Assembly (NCBI GenBank): GCA_963277665.1
Contig: OY728130.1
Coordinates: 1,360,082,393-1,360,146,392 of the forward strand
DNA: 64,000 nucleotides
Direction of reading: 5' to 3'
From: Viscum album
Lineage: Eukaryota; Streptophyta; Magnoliopsida; Santalales; Viscaceae
The stretch's first letter is position 1, and the number at the start of each line of letters is the position of its first letter. Shown in pieces: positions 47,218 through 61,421 of the stretch. Under the pieces are notes generated by a model. It saw only the letters and a list, made by a program, of their open reading frames with translations, was not told the origin of the DNA and did not search any database. A program made the translations under genes and the position numbers.

Positions 47218-47455
47218 ATTCATAACCACATTGATCCATCCTTCTTTTTCACAGAGAGAATAGGTGATCCCTAAGGAGACAAACATTTCTAGATAAACCC
47301 CGTATTCAAAATATCTTGAAGATTTATATTTAATTCCTCCATCTCAACATTCTCCATTCTATATGAGGTATATTATATTAGCTTAGATCTAGGCATAAGT
47401 CCAATGGATAACTCTACCTCTCTTTCTAGGGGAGGTCCAGGTAACTCCTCAAGAA
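47218..47455 (-). pseudogene. D reverse transcriptase N-terminal region
   Basis: DIFLEELPGPPLEREVELSIGL (about 47455-47385) matches the opening EFPDVFPEELPGLPPEREVEFSIDL block. A segment near 47275-47231 translates close to the SPWGAPVLFVKKKDGS block, which contributes to nucleotide binding. Stops separate the two. Confidence 0.72.
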
Positions 47456-48166
47456 ATATATCAATGTATTTGTAAATAGTGGGGACATTCTCTATTCATA
47501 AACTTTCATTTCCTTATTCAAATTCACTGATCATTCTAAAAAAATTATATGGGAGATGCTTCTAGATAATGCTTAGGTCGAGATATCTATATTTCAATAC
47601 AACTATAAGTTGTCCGTTCAAGACTACTAATATTTTCATTCTTATATAGTTGATATTATCATTATACTTTGAGATCTAGTACATCCCTAGTATAATGTTG
47701 AATTCCAACATGGGAATGACTACTAGATTTATGATGATATTGTGCTCACTGAAGTGAATAATAGAGTTCCTATACACTTTTGATACATGTATAATATCTC
47801 TAGGAGTATTGACTGATAACTATACTTCTATAGGTTCGGGGATTAATTATATATTCTTTATAAACATGGAAGAAATAATGGAATGTGTTGAACCAGAATC
47901 AAACAATTTAATTTATAAATTTGAGAGAACCTTCTACCACAAAATTTGGATCTTCCACTTCATCCTTAATGAGAAAAAAAACAAGACCTTGCTCCATTGT
48001 CCTATTCTAGGTTTGATGGTGATTCCCTTCCACTATATTGAGATTTGGAATGTGATTGGAAAAGTGTACAAGATTTACACACTTAGAGCATTAGAATTTA
48101 GGTAGGTTAGGAACCAACTTCACTTTGTCGTTACTATTGAGAATTTTAGGGTTCATCTCACTTTGA

Positions 48167-48209
48167 TAGTTCCAAGAAATATGACCATCTCTTCCAAAAT
48201 TATAACATT
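48167..48209 (-). pseudogene. D gag zinc-knuckle relic
   Basis: The translation CYNFGRDGHISWNY corresponds to CYNCGRDGHISRNC, with the second and fourth metal ligands changed (Cys to Phe and Cys to Tyr). It could not bind zinc. Confidence 0.7.
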
Positions 48210-48689
48210 TCCCCCTCCCAAAAAAGCATTTCTCTAAATGATTCATCCCACACTTATTTCATGTAGAAAGTTTAACATTATTTCCTCCCCTTCCTTGATC
48301 AAATCTCCTCTATAAACATAGCTATAAAGATCTCTTATTTTCATTATATTCATGATACCATTGTGTCTCATCGGACTCTAGTTCAACCTTCCTTACACTT
48401 CATACTATCTCTTCATAGTTGTCATAGTGTTGATTGGAAATATTATTCAATATATGGGGTATTAGTCCAGTGAATAATTTATCAACCTTTCCATTAGGAT
48501 CCATGAAAAAGATAGAGCTTTAGCAATAAAGCCTTTTGAATTTCATCTCATAACATCCCATAGATTCACTCTCCTTGTGATTCAGCTTTAATAATTCCTT
48601 CTCAGTTTTTGTTTATATTGAATGATTGAAATATTTTTTGAAAAAGCTCCCCTAAATTCATCCCACTCTACAGATTTAATATCCCATCT

Positions 48690-48790
48690 AGGCTTCATAT
48701 TTTTGATCAGTGTCCACAACTGATCTGCTTCTCCCTCTATACGGTAAATAGCCAGGGTGACTTTCTATTGTTCTAAACAATGGAGTACAA
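48690..48790 (-). pseudogene. D gag core fragment
   Basis: KVTLAIYRIEGEADQLWTLIK aligns with the KVRLATYMLxGEAxxWWxxV core of Retrotrans_gag. A stop lies just upstream. Confidence 0.65.
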
Positions 48791-49054
48791 AAAATCTCTT
48801 TTTTATAGAGTGTATCCACAATTAAAGAATAAATGTGTTTGTACATCCACTAAAAGAAGGTGGTAGTTGATACATAAAGGACTTAATGAATATTTTCCCC
48901 TTTAAGGGGGATCTGGTTTCTCATCTTGATTCAAGTTATTGTTCATAACTCGAGTCATTTTATTCATCATTATCATGAATTTTTCTATTTTTTATTCCAT
49001 TGGAATGTCATCAACACCTGATCCATTACACTCACAATTTATATAGTTTCTCCT

Positions 49055-49519
49055 ATTTCCCACAATTTTCTAAAAGAGGAAAGACTTTTTGAGAAACATG
49101 TTTCATTTAAGAATCTTATAAATCTAAAGGAATTTTACATCTTAAAAAATCATTCTTAAATATATTATTATTTAACAAAAATTACATTATATATAAATAC
49201 TTCATAATGGTTTATAAAAATATTTTTATTAACCAGACATATCCCCCAGGAGGGTCAAACCATGAGTGCAGTAAGGCCCATTTCATGTTCTAGGTTTCAT
49301 CGAGTGAGGGATGACACACCTTGTCAGATTTATTACCCCGAGGTACATCTATGCCAGATCCACATCCACTTGTTCATATCCAAACATGAATTTGTTTTCT
49401 CTGAAAACACTTAATTAATATTTAATCAAAATACCAGGATGTTTTCATATATTTAAACTTTTCTATAGGGATATTCATAAAATTTTCAAGTCCTAATTTA
49501 CACAAATAATTTAACTAAT
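49055..49519 (-). other. D 5' leader region
   Basis: Between the primer site and the start of gag-like sequence. A less AT-rich stretch at about 49240-49370 has no match elsewhere in the window and no recognisable frame. Confidence 0.45.
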
Positions 49520-49530
49520 CTTAGATACCA
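49520..49530 (-). other. D primer-binding site, slightly degenerate
   Basis: The + strand CTTAGATACCA is the complement of TGGTATCTAAG, two changes from TGGTATCAGAG, with a two-base spacer before the LTR. Confidence 0.7.
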
Positions 49531-49532
49531 AC

Positions 49533-51922
49533 TATTGTATCCCTCATTTCTATTACATAACTTTTCATTACATTGTAGAAATAGAGGATCTTTCAAATTT
49601 TAGTTTCTTGGAAATATGGTACATAAAACATGAAAACATAAAAAAAATCATTAATTAAACTTGAACGAATTATTCAATGTTAATCCTAAGTAAATATATT
49701 TAATCTTATAACATGGGTTCATATATCAAATGAAAGGGTGAGTATAAGACCCAGTAAGGGAAAATAAGTGAAATATTTTACATGTAATCCTATTAAATAT
49801 TGATAATAACTTGAGAAATATCATTATGGCGTGAAAAATAGAACATGAGGAAAATAATAAATAAAATAACATGATTCATAACTTATAAATTTGTCTACAA
49901 CATTTATTTTATACATTCATAATCATATCACCAAGATTTTTCACCGAGGTGTTATAAAAATTACCAAGTTTATTCACCAAGGTATCATAAAACATGTCAT
50001 CTATAGATATTAATTTTTTTTACCTAATAAATTAGAGCGCTATCAGGGAGTATCCTTAATATGTATTTATTTTTATTTTATATACATATATCTTAATCAA
50101 ACGTCTCATAATTAACCTGTGGAGAATAAATGAAAAGGGTTTCATATCAAAATCAGTGTATTTTAAAAAAAAATACTTAAAAACATGATCATTGGGTCAT
50201 CTATAACTATTGGAAATGGAATGAGGGTTTTATATATGTCAATTAAAGAATAAAATAAATCATTTTTATTTATTACTTAATACCCCTAGTAAATAAATAG
50301 TTTTGGGTATTCACATTAAGAAAAAATAATAATTTCTTGAGAAAAAGAGAGAAATTTTGAGAAGAAAATTCTGCAACATAACAGGTATGAAACATGGTTT
50401 TAGAAAACATTATAAAGATTGGGGAAAAGGGTATCAAATTAATAAAATAATATTAATACATTAATGGTATAAAATTAATTGTAAATAAGAAATGGTAAAT
50501 AAACATTAAAGAGATACCACATAAAAGAGATCTTTGAAAGGAAAAGAGAAGTTGATATTTTCCTTACCTTGAAGAGTAACTCCTAAATGTCAAATATTGG
50601 GACATTAGGGGATTAAGGACACCATGGGAGGAATCCTTGGATGCTAAAAATAAGTGATATTAGTGGATTATTAATTAGTAATGGATGATAATGGATAAAT
50701 GGGTTGGTATTTATAGTAAAAGTGGTGGATTTTTTTATTGATTTCTTAGGACACCTTGGTAATAATATTTGCAAAGACATGGGCTTTACCTTGGTATTTT
50801 CCCATGGTATTGGACAAATGGGACATATAACATGATATTTTAAACCACCAGAGTAGACCATCATTTTATATTATTATTACAACAATATGATGTTATTAAA
50901 CATACTGAAAACTCAAAACTGTATTTTTACTATTCACCAAAACAAATATTTTATGAAATTCTAATAAATTCACCCAAATATAATTTATATGTTTTGATTT
51001 TAAAAATTGTGTTTATTTTATCAAAATAACTATCTAATTATTATAAATTTATGTTTTAAATATAAAAATACATATTTATTAAAAATAATTGTGGGTAAAA
51101 AATGCATAGTAGAATTTCTTACAATTGAAAAAAAAATCATATAAATAAAATTAATGTTATATTGTTTTAATCAAACATTTAATTAAAATAATCAATATTT
51201 GTTAAAAATTAATTTATTATAATAATTATATAATTTCTTAAATGTATAATTTGGGTCTGAAAAATCAATTTATCAAATTCTTCATATTTTTAAGAAAAAC
51301 TATTCTCAAAACAGAAATGATGGAACACAAATTTTATTTATACAAAGGGACTATATATTAAAAAAACTAAGGCCTTAACACAAAACCCCTTATAACACTA
51401 GTATATAACTTAAGGTTATGGTGTGTGATGGTGATATATTCTAAGGGTGACTTGGATAACATTGCTCGAGTTGTAATTTCCACTAACTTTAACTTCTCTT
51501 ATAGGTGATTTTGTTCAAGATTAACATATTGAAGCTCATATTGGGATTGGTCAAGAGTAAATCCCAGTGATACTACCTCCTTACCAAGCTCTGGTAAATG
51601 GGATTCACCTGGCATGACTCTATTGGATGAGGCCACTGACTCTTCTTTCTGCATTAATTTTCATTTTTCATTTCTATTAACAAAGATTAATTACATTGTT
51701 TAAATAATTACTATGAGTATAGTTTCAAATGGTCATATTAAAAAATGGTCATATTGAACAACAGACATATTTACCAACAGTCATATAACAGTCAACATCT
51801 AATTGTCACATTTCAAATTATTCTCACTTCATTAATAAAGAGTAATATTTAGGTTGTGTACAAAATAATATAACATGCACTTTTTGGAAAGTAATATTAT
51901 TCAAAAATTTTGGGTTGTTACA
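49533..51922 (-). repeat. D 5' LTR
   Basis: It aligns with 42176-44548 along its length. The - strand start is TGTAACAACCC at 51922. Confidence 0.88.
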
Positions 51923-54732
51923 GTTCACTCCCCATTCCAGTAATATTTATCTCATGATATATCCATCTTTACCAAATGCATTGGATGAATATATAATTTT
52001 TTTAACACCCATAACATATTAAAAATCATACAGATGTCTGCCACATAATCCTAAAATATTTATCAAATCACAATCCATGAAAAAGATACATTTTTCATAC
52101 AAAAATATTCATGGAAAAACCTATGTAAAATAAATGGGTTTAAAAAGCATTTAATAAATTAATCATAGCATAACGCATAGAAAATGAATGGTTTTTATAA
52201 ACATATTTTCATCATAATCATAAACCATCCAAATAAAGAATAAGGATGGTATCATTGGATCATATACCCTATAAAACTTAAGTAACATCTAATGATGTCA
52301 TCCATGATTAAAAATACTTTCAAAGTATTACTTGTTACATTTCTTGAGGAAAATAATATTTTTGATTTTTAAATAACATATTTTAAATGAAAACAAATCC
52401 CAAAAAATCCCAAATATTAAGGAATTTTTTTTATTCAAAATAACATTAGAAACATGTCGAAGAAGATTTAATGTGTTGATTTATCCTGATTGTGGTAAAA
52501 AAAATTCATGTCATATACATTTAAACAAATATTATCTTCATATTTTTAGTAACAATTAAAAATCACCTCATTTAAAAAAATGAAAAGAATATTCCTTTTA
52601 AAACATTTTTTAAAAATTAAATAATTGATAAATATTTATTGAAAAATTATAGGATAATATTAAAAATTTATAGAAAATATTTATGTAAAACATGGACAGG
52701 GAATAGAAATTATTTTTATCCAAATAGAAATAAATTCATCCCCCCCCCAAACATTCTTTCAATCTCTTTAGTACATAAAGTGGGGAAATAAAAGTAAAAT
52801 GTGTATTCTCAAAAAATATATAGAGGAGAAGAAAAAATATAATATTATTGAGAGGTAGACCATAATATTTCATCATCAAAAACATAATAATAAACAATTT
52901 GGATAAATAATGATATTGTAATATAAAACTCATACCTTGAGTTCCTTTTTCGTTTAAAGTTATCTGACCACCTTTTCTTTGAAATAACTCTTTTAGATAT
53001 CCTCTTAAGGATTATAGGGTTGGTATTATTGGAATTAAAACACCTATAGAATGTGTATAAGGATTTTGAGAAGATAATTTGGAAGTGATTGGTTGAGATA
53101 TAAGGCTTAAAGTGGTGTAAAGAAAAGAAATGTTGAGTTCCCTTTTATAAGTGGGGGTAGGGGATCTCTATGAATTTCATAAAAGATTAAAATATAAAGA
53201 AATTTATTCTATATAATTTTCTTTAAAATGGACATATATTAAAAAATAAGATATTATGTGTTTTAAATCCCATCAAAAAAATTTTATTCGGCCTGGTTTA
53301 AGTGGTTATTTTAACCTTATATTTTGGTATAGACCTATAGTTAACTTATTTCAACCTTAATGATGGTAAAATATTTTTCACAATTAAAGAGTTATAATTT
53401 TACTTATAAGGTGAAAATATACTCATAAATGTACAATGGATGATAGTTTCGACCATATCTTATCCACCTTGTCATCTTTTAATATTTTTTTAATTTTTGT
53501 TTAATTTAATAAAATATTATTTTCATAACATATAATTAATTTTATTTTTGAAACTATTTATTTAATTTGAAATTGAAAATAACTTTATAGAAAATAATTA
53601 GAATATAGACCTTTAACATTTCCCTAATATTTTATATTTATCAACTAAATTCATGAAATACTATAACTCACTCAAATTATATATATTTTAATATTTTTTA
53701 AATCATATATTTATTTTTCTATTAATTTAAGAAATACTATGTTGGGGTTTCATGATAATTTAAGTTAAATATATATTTACTAAAAATTATAAATATAAAA
53801 AAATCATGAAAATAAATTCATTATTCTCAAAATTACCATCTAGATTAATTCACAAATTTCTTTTTACCCTATGTGAACACATAAAAGATATTTGAAAGCA
53901 AGAGAGTAACATTTTTTATTTTATTTAAATATTATATAGGTTATTTTTTGGGAAAAGTGTCTCTTAAAATTTAAATTTCAAGGATAAAGTGATAAGGGTC
54001 AAATTATCTTTATCAAATAAGAATTAATATGAAAAGCAGTGACCTTAATATTAAGTTTTAACTTAGGTTAACCTAATTTACCCTTTACTGGGGTGATAAA
54101 TTTTACCACAGTTACTATTCAAAATTCCTAAAAATAAAAGTGACCTAAATACAAAATTTGGACCTCATAATTAAGAATTTTCAATCATTATTTCACAATT
54201 AAATTTCTATAAGTGGGAAAAACATTTTAATATATTTTTGAAATACACTAAAAAATGTTTTTTAGAAAAATGCATGTGTAATCATAAAACTTGATATATA
54301 TTCTTATATTGTTGCTAGATAAAATATTAGATGAATAATAAAAATTATTTAATGTGTAATATATAAATTTAATTAAAATTATTCACCAATAGTTATCAAA
54401 TTAAGTAATGAAGATAAATGACACATTGCGTGTATAAAAATTGTTTTTTAGAAAAAGCATCTCTTTTACTTACAAATGTTTTTTATTTTATTTTAGAATA
54501 ACTAGATTACTAATTAAATTTATTTTATATATATGTAAACTATATATTTTTTATAATTAATTTAGTATTATCCATACTCATTGATCCAACACTTAGGTGG
54601 AAACTGCCACATTAAATAATAATATATCAATAGTATATCATTATTCATTTAAACTTGTGTTTCATTTATCGAAAGCTATCATATAAATAGATTTATTTGA
54701 ATAAAAATATATAATACACTCTCAGGGTATTA
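51923..54732 (-). repeat. C 5' LTR, proximal part
   Basis: It aligns with 18836-21320 and then 35653-35986, crossing the E insertion point at about 54400 without interruption. The outer end is ragged: GGGTATTA aligns poorly with GGTGTCACA, so 54732 is approximate. A run of nine C (52740-52748) is the only odd local feature. Confidence 0.75.
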
Positions 54733-54978
54733 AAAAGGGGGTTTTGGGATTATATAAAGGTTCACATAGCAGGATAGGTGTTTCGTGACACCTAGTCAAG
54801 GGTCATTTCATGTTAGAAACTAGTGAGTTACCATTATGTGTATCTACTTATTGATGATGTTAATTTAGGTAATATTACTGTTTAAATTATGTGTTTTCTC
54901 ATCATGATATTTTGGATTTGGTACACCATCATTGTTTTTATTTCTTATTCATATTATGCTCCTTTCTATGATGGTTTT
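54733..54978. other. Short unassigned spacer between C and F
   Basis: 246 bp with no recognisable frame or repeat. It includes the likely target-duplication copies of C (54733-54737) and F (GTTTT, 54974-54978). Confidence 0.5.
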
Positions 54979-57900
54979 TGGAAGGCATTGGGTCCTAGGT
55001 TACTCGACTGGTGCCCCAACCCTTTTCACCACCTGACCTTAGGTACACCTTCCCAAAATCCATAGGTTGATAAATAAAAGAAAGGTCCTAGGGAGGTATT
55101 TTGGAGAGGTTATACCCACTTTATAAAAGTTAATAAAAATAAATAAATAACTAAATATCATCCATCATGATAAACTGAAAGCAGAAAAATAAATATAAAA
55201 AATAAAAATTATAAATGAAATGTAGTCAAGTCTAGGAAAACTATAACAAACATACATTGACCACCCACTACTATAGTTACATATGAATTACAATAAAAAT
55301 GTAAATAAATATGTTGGTTACCCATTGACTCTAATCCATACCACATTCTGATATCCAATCTCATTTGAACAGTCCCACTCAACCATGTTATCTTGGGCCT
55401 CAACCCAACTTGTACCTGCAATAACTATGTTAGTGTTGCTCAATTACCCATGTGAAATGGAAATATAAATAGGTTGTGAGTACATAAATCAGTATGTAAC
55501 TGCCAATGTGGTCTAATACTAATGGGTATATGTTGTGAAGTGTGCATGTGACATGCTAAAAAATAATCATCAAATAAACAAAAAATAATAAATAAATAAA
55601 TATTCTCCATAATAACTACTTTGTCTAATGTGTGAATTTTTTTGATAATTTCATGATTAGTGTGCCTCCATGGTATCATAAACACCCTCATGGGTATACT
55701 CTTATATCATGGGTTAAGACCAATTATCATTGTCGGTCCTTAGGTCTGCAACCCCAATCAACCATACCTGCCGCAGCCACTTCCGGAGTGTCACTAAGCA
55801 TGAGAATCACCTTAGAGGAGCCTCTGTTAAAACACCAAGGATAGCATTTCCATGAATCAATCATAATGAGTATAGGACCCTAGGTTTTCACTATGAATCC
55901 CTCATCCTCAAACCCTTACGATGAACCCCATGGTAGTATCGGGGTGTTCTCGATGTCATGCCAATGTTTGATTCCTTTAAGGGGGAAACCCTAGTAAATC
56001 CTATATGTATAGGATTTAAGGATTCCTAGGTGACCTATAAAATCAATGGGAATACCATCCCTAGATTTTAATTTTAAAATCTTGGGCATCTAATATCTCT
56101 TGGATCCTCAGCGGAACCATATCTAGTGTGTTCACCCAATCCTTGGGGGTATCCTAGGAATTTATATAAAGGATCCAATAGTCACACTAAGAAATTTAAT
56201 TGTTAGTGATCATGGATATAAACCCACCAGAAACCTCATACCTCTATTTTAATCTTCAGAACTATGGGTATATACAGTGGTCTATTGTTAATTCCTTTTG
56301 AATCTCAACACTTGATCATTCCCAATGGTATCACTAAATCAAAGTAATCAATACCATCCCATGAATTCTTGTATGTGTGCAATTACATAGTTCTGATATT
56401 TGATTCTAGTTTACACCTCTTAGATTCTAATTCTACATCAACCATGTCTCTAGATCCTATATGGGATAAAAATATGCCACCAAATAATCTATGAAAATAG
56501 ATTCTAACATACAGGGCATCTAATGGTCATATCCCTCTAAACAATTGATTCTGAAGAATAATGTGCAACCACATTTGTGTTGTATAAAATGAATGATTTT
56601 TAGGCATCCTATGCCATCAAATATAATCAATAATAAATATAAATCAAAATAAACATACCACAAGGTTTGGTCGAATGTACACACTTGTCTTTGTCATCTT
56701 AGCCCCATCAAGCTTACTTGTCTATTTGACTTCTAAGGCTACACTTGAAACCTTCAATACCCAAAAAATAAACCCACTAATTTTTATTCTAACAATGGTT
56801 AACTCAGTCAATTCCCCTAGGTCACAATACATTGTCAAAGGCATGCTTCGTATATCATCAGCCACCAAAAGTGAGTCATATCAATACCTAATGATCTTAG
56901 GACACTATTTCCCAAGGAATAATTAAATGGGTAGCAAAATATCACTATCTATAAGGGTGTCACCACATAGAAAATAATAAAAGGGATTTCCCATAAATCA
57001 ACCCTATCATAAAGGTCCTATTAGTTCAGTCCATTAACCCAACCCATTTTTTCTTCCTAAGACCAATCTGCCTAGGCTTAATCATATAATAAAGGAAGTG
57101 TCACTCACTCCATCTTTCTTCTCATTAAACCCCAATGGTTTGAGGGATCAAAATTTACTTACATGGCCTATTTATTCCGTGTATTTCTTGTTCATCATTC
57201 ACCTCTACTTGGGGGTACAAGGTTCCAAAGCATGGTCCACGAATCCATGCTTATATAATTTTTCAGAAAAAACCCTCTTGTGGGAGTCCAAATGTCTTAA
57301 AGAGGTCTCAGATAAAGGCATTTCCCATCAATGGTTGAGGAATAATGTTGGTGACCTAGGAAAAAAATGTAAAAGGTGATCATTATTTTACCTCAATAAA
57401 TTTAATTAGTCAATCACTTCAATTTTAAAAAATAATATTCAATTTATAACAATCTAAACTTATATAAAGCTTTCTCCTACATGTGCAGACCCACACATCA
57501 AATGACATATGAAAAAAGAATAACAACCATATGGAAATTATATAATATTTCCAACCACATAAGAATATTTTACCATTTTTTCCATGGGTTGGAATATCTA
57601 TAAAGGACCTCTGAGGTCTGTCCGTTTCTGTTTCCTTCTTGAATCACTAACCTAGCTTCTAACTCACACCAAGAAGCTTAAAAAATAATTATATGAAATA
57701 TAAATAATTAAAATTTTTAATTAATATTTAAATTATTCATAAAATACTCAATGTTTTTTCAAGTTACACTATAACAAAGTCAAACTATCCATGGGAGGTT
57801 CACAGGAGACCTCTGGTACCAATCCAAGACAAACCACTAAAAATCAAATCCAATCCAGTAATTAATTTAGTTTAATTTAATGAAAAACATTAAATACACA

Positions 57901-60900
57901 TATTAAATGATTTAACATTGATTAAATAATGAAAGGTGGTGGTGAGATATCATTTAGACATGTCCTCCTCCATGGATGCATGAAATCCCCATTCAAATAA
58001 AGCGATTTCACCATTTCTCCCATGAAATCACCATTTTAGACCTAAACCAAAACATTGTTGAACCATAACATAAGAGGAAAGAGATATAATGGTATAGGTT
58101 GATGGTTAATATCACCTTTAATCATAAAATAACACACCTAAAATTACTCCTAATGGAGGGAGATACGGGATTATTTCATGAAAGGATGGGGTGTGCACAT
58201 GATGGAGAGGGAGGAAAATAGAGGTTACCCCCAAAACATTCACAGGGTAAAAAGGAAATACATCCATTTCTAATAGGATTCATGGTTTTACAAACCATGT
58301 ACCATCTATGAGTTATTATATACTGAAGAACACCCCTTTCACACAGTTGGGTTACATAGTTTTATAAACCATGTGAATTGGAATTGTCTCGATTTGTAAC
58401 ATTTCGCATGGTTTTTCTGCAACCATGTGAAAACTGTTCTCCAAGCCTCCAAACTAGACCAAGATTCATGGTTTACCCTTTAATACACATGTTTAACTCA
58501 TAATAATGTATTAAAATTACAAAAAACATTTTCTACATAAATTTAACTAAAAAAATCCTCACACACATGGTGTCACACAATTTCTCTTAAATTGGTCCCA
58601 CCAAACTACCCACCCTAACCAAAAACCTCTAAAACTCTGGAAACATGACCTGAATCTCCTAATACTCAACTTAACACCCAAGGAACCTTATAAACCTAAA
58701 ACAATTTCCAACAACCTCATTTTACGTTTTCAAATCTATATAAATTCCATTCTAAATGCTAATTCAAAATATGGACAGTGTACAAAAAGAAAATTAAAAA
58801 TTTCTCTAAATTCCAAATTCTCATATGGTCACAAGGCATTAAAAAATCCCCACCATTACACTTCTCATCTCAAATATGTTATGGTGGTCATCTAACAATA
58901 TTCTTTAACCAATCCAGGTCTCCAATTCATGTTCACGAAGCCTCATTCTATCCTTAAAATATCACAAGCCTCTAAATTTCCACTCCAACATAAGGTGGTT
59001 AACCCACTATAATATAATCCATTACCTAAATTAATCATAGAAATATTGGGATTATACTTACCTGAGATCATATATATTAGTACATGAAATTATTTCCATC
59101 TAATTTATCATTAATCTTAAGGTGATCCCCACCATAGCTTCTTCTCATACTTGCTAATCTCGATGCTTTGGTGCATCAACCATATTAATTATTTATTGAA
59201 ACTCCATACACGCACTCCAAATCCATTCATAAAATAGTTTCAAACTCATTGGGCTTGAACGCATATGAATTTTTTTTTTCAAACAATAGTATCCACCATT
59301 TCTACTAAATTCAAAGTTCGAGCGAACATCCCTCCATCTCCCAAGCACAACACTGCCATGATGAATTTCTGAAAAAAAACCCACCTTTTCTAAAAAAAAC
59401 TTTTATTATCCAAAATGATGCACCTAATATGGTCTTAGTCTCTCCACATTAAAATACCTATAAAACCACTGGTCAAGTCACCTTTGGTCAACCCATATCA
59501 AAAATGCTCAGCTACAACCATGGGCATATCATGAATTCCTTGATCATAATGTGTTCATACCCAATGGAATCTCATGATCATACAAATATTCCCATTGAAT
59601 TCTATCCTAAAATCTAGTTTAATTTCATATTTGGGTCCTCAACTATCCAAAACTATCATTGTGCCCTACCATAAGCACTTGTGATCCTCTAATCAAAACA
59701 CACCTACTTCAATTTACTCCATCCCAACTCTAACATTAATTCCCAGTCTTGATCCACCATCTCCTATGATTTCAAATATAGAACACACGAATTTAATTCA
59801 TTGTACATCTATAAACAACTTCCATCATTATCACTCCATGGTATACTCCACATTCCCATGGCCCTTCCATCACATGAGTCATACACCCCTAACTAATACA
59901 CCATTCCTCACCAAAAGAGTTTCATTATCATATTTCCTCTACAACAATTCCTCTATAACCACATCCCACACTTCATTTTTCATCGAACTCAAGAATTGGA
60001 TGTGGCCATACTATACTCACCTAAGTGATATCATATCCTCAAATACCACTAATTCTGTGATTTTGAGAATTGAACCCATAACATTTCGAAATATTTAATC
60101 TATAATGGGGTCCTCAACTGCAAATAGCCATAGATGAACCCCCTATAAGTGGATTTCATCATTCAAATCCTCAAGTGTCACATTATCAGGTTCCAATAAT
60201 TAATGTGTATCATTCCTTTTGATACATTATAATTACATACTAAGAAACATGATTAAATTGGTCATTCCACCACACCCAATCCACTTCTTATGTCTTATAT
60301 ACTATGGATTGAAATTTCTTATTATTATTGAAATATTTAGAAAACCAAACATTAAAAATATATCATTTTTTCCATAGGTCCTCAACCCATGCATGGAAAC
60401 TCATTGATTAAAAACTCAACAACATTAAGTGTACCCAGTGGGTATTACCTCGATCTTATCTGAAAATGATTTGGTATATAATCCAATACAACCCAATAAT
60501 AGAAAATCCAAATCACACTCCAGTGAGTCACAAACCATTAGAAATAGATGAATGCACTAGCGTCATTGATCATGATCTTCAAAATGTCTATTCATCAAGC
60601 TAACCACATTATAATACACCATATAGAATTATCTCAGGTCATTAATCATTTATCACACTCACACCATACCTAAAAATACATCTTCTAGGAAGGTATAATG
60701 CATCATGATACCTCTACCACACTCGATAGAAGTTCTTGTGCATCTACCAAATAACCTGAAAAACCCACCACTTCCCTTACCTCAAAGAACCCATTACCCC
60801 ATGAATAATCACATCAAGGGTTTCCATTGATCAATACAAGGATTTGACTCACTAAACATTGATTCATATATAAAGGGACTTTAGGTGCTCCCACTTATCC

Positions 60901-61421
60901 CACAAACCAAGTCACACTATGATTACAAATCTCAGGGAATCCTCTACACACCTGCATTGAAGGTATCATTGAACTATTTTCCAAACAACCTCCCAAGGTT
61001 TTCCCAACATGATGGAATCACATTCCTTCTTAATATACTATCAGGGAACTAATTCTCACCAAAAACCCTCCTTCAAGAATGCTCCATCAAGAACCATAAT
61101 CTCAGGCTAATCCCCCACAACATCAACATGAAATATCCATGTAAATGAACCATAGTCACCAGGTTCACTTAGATAGAATTTTATTCCAAGATATACAATA
61201 TAATTCTATAAAGGTATTAAGAAAAAATATAAATAAATAAACCCAGGTTACTCACCCTTTACAAGAACCTACATGCTAGACTACTCCATATTGGATCTGT
61301 TCACACTACATGGGTATACACATAAAACTGAAATCACCCTAATATAATCAATCTCCATATGGTTTGTTTAAGTGTATTCTAATTCCAATATATATGATAA
61401 AATACTATACAGGTTGTTACA
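54979..61421 (-). repeat. F 3' LTR (about 6.4 kb)
   Basis: The + strand starts TGGAAGGCATTG, matching TGTAATGCCC of the other copy at a fixed distance from a shared GTGCCC, and ends GGTTGTTACA at 61421. Only the first 1.9 kb can be checked against the second copy. The remaining 4.5 kb has no partner in the window and could hide an insertion. No coding frame I can recognise lies inside. Confidence 0.5.

Larger units (their letters stand above)
42176..51922 (-). mobile_element. D: Ty3/gypsy retrotransposon with full domain order, inserted in C's 5' LTR
   Basis: LTRs of about 2,373 bp (42176-44548) and 2,390 bp (49533-51922) enclose a 4.98 kb interior on the - strand. The primer site (49530-49520), gag, zinc knuckle, reverse transcriptase, RNase H, integrase with a chromodomain-like tail, and polypurine tract are all recognisable in gypsy order. 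Frames are broken throughout. The pol C-terminal sequence resembles the Tekay/Del chromovirus lineage. Comparison with C's other LTR shows the uninterrupted site; flanks TTTTA (42171-42175) and GTTCA (51923-51927) match at only three of five bases, so the duplication has decayed. Confidence 0.85.
18198..54732 (-). mobile_element. C: Ty3/gypsy retrotransposon split by nested insertions E, B and D
   Basis: With the insertions removed, the element is about 12.4 kb: 5' LTR (54732-51923 plus 42175-41533), interior (41532-35987), 3' LTR (35986-35653 plus 21320-18198). The two LTRs come to about 3.45 kb each by independent addition, which strongly supports this reconstruction. LTR start TGTGACACC at 35986. 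The primer-site relic (41520-41530) and polypurine tract (35987-36000) fix the - orientation. Flanks AAGAG (18193-18197) and AAAAG (54733-54737) match at four of five bases and fit a decayed target duplication. It is the oldest element of the nest, with heavily decayed coding sequence. Confidence 0.8.

Noticed and set aside
52740..52748. Run of nine C in AT-rich sequence
   Set aside because: A homopolymer this short may be chance or a sequencing artefact. No function is implied.
59766..60098. 110-codon + strand frame rich in Ser, Thr, His and Asn
   Set aside because: It lies in the F LTR, antisense to the element, in compositionally biased sequence with no motif.
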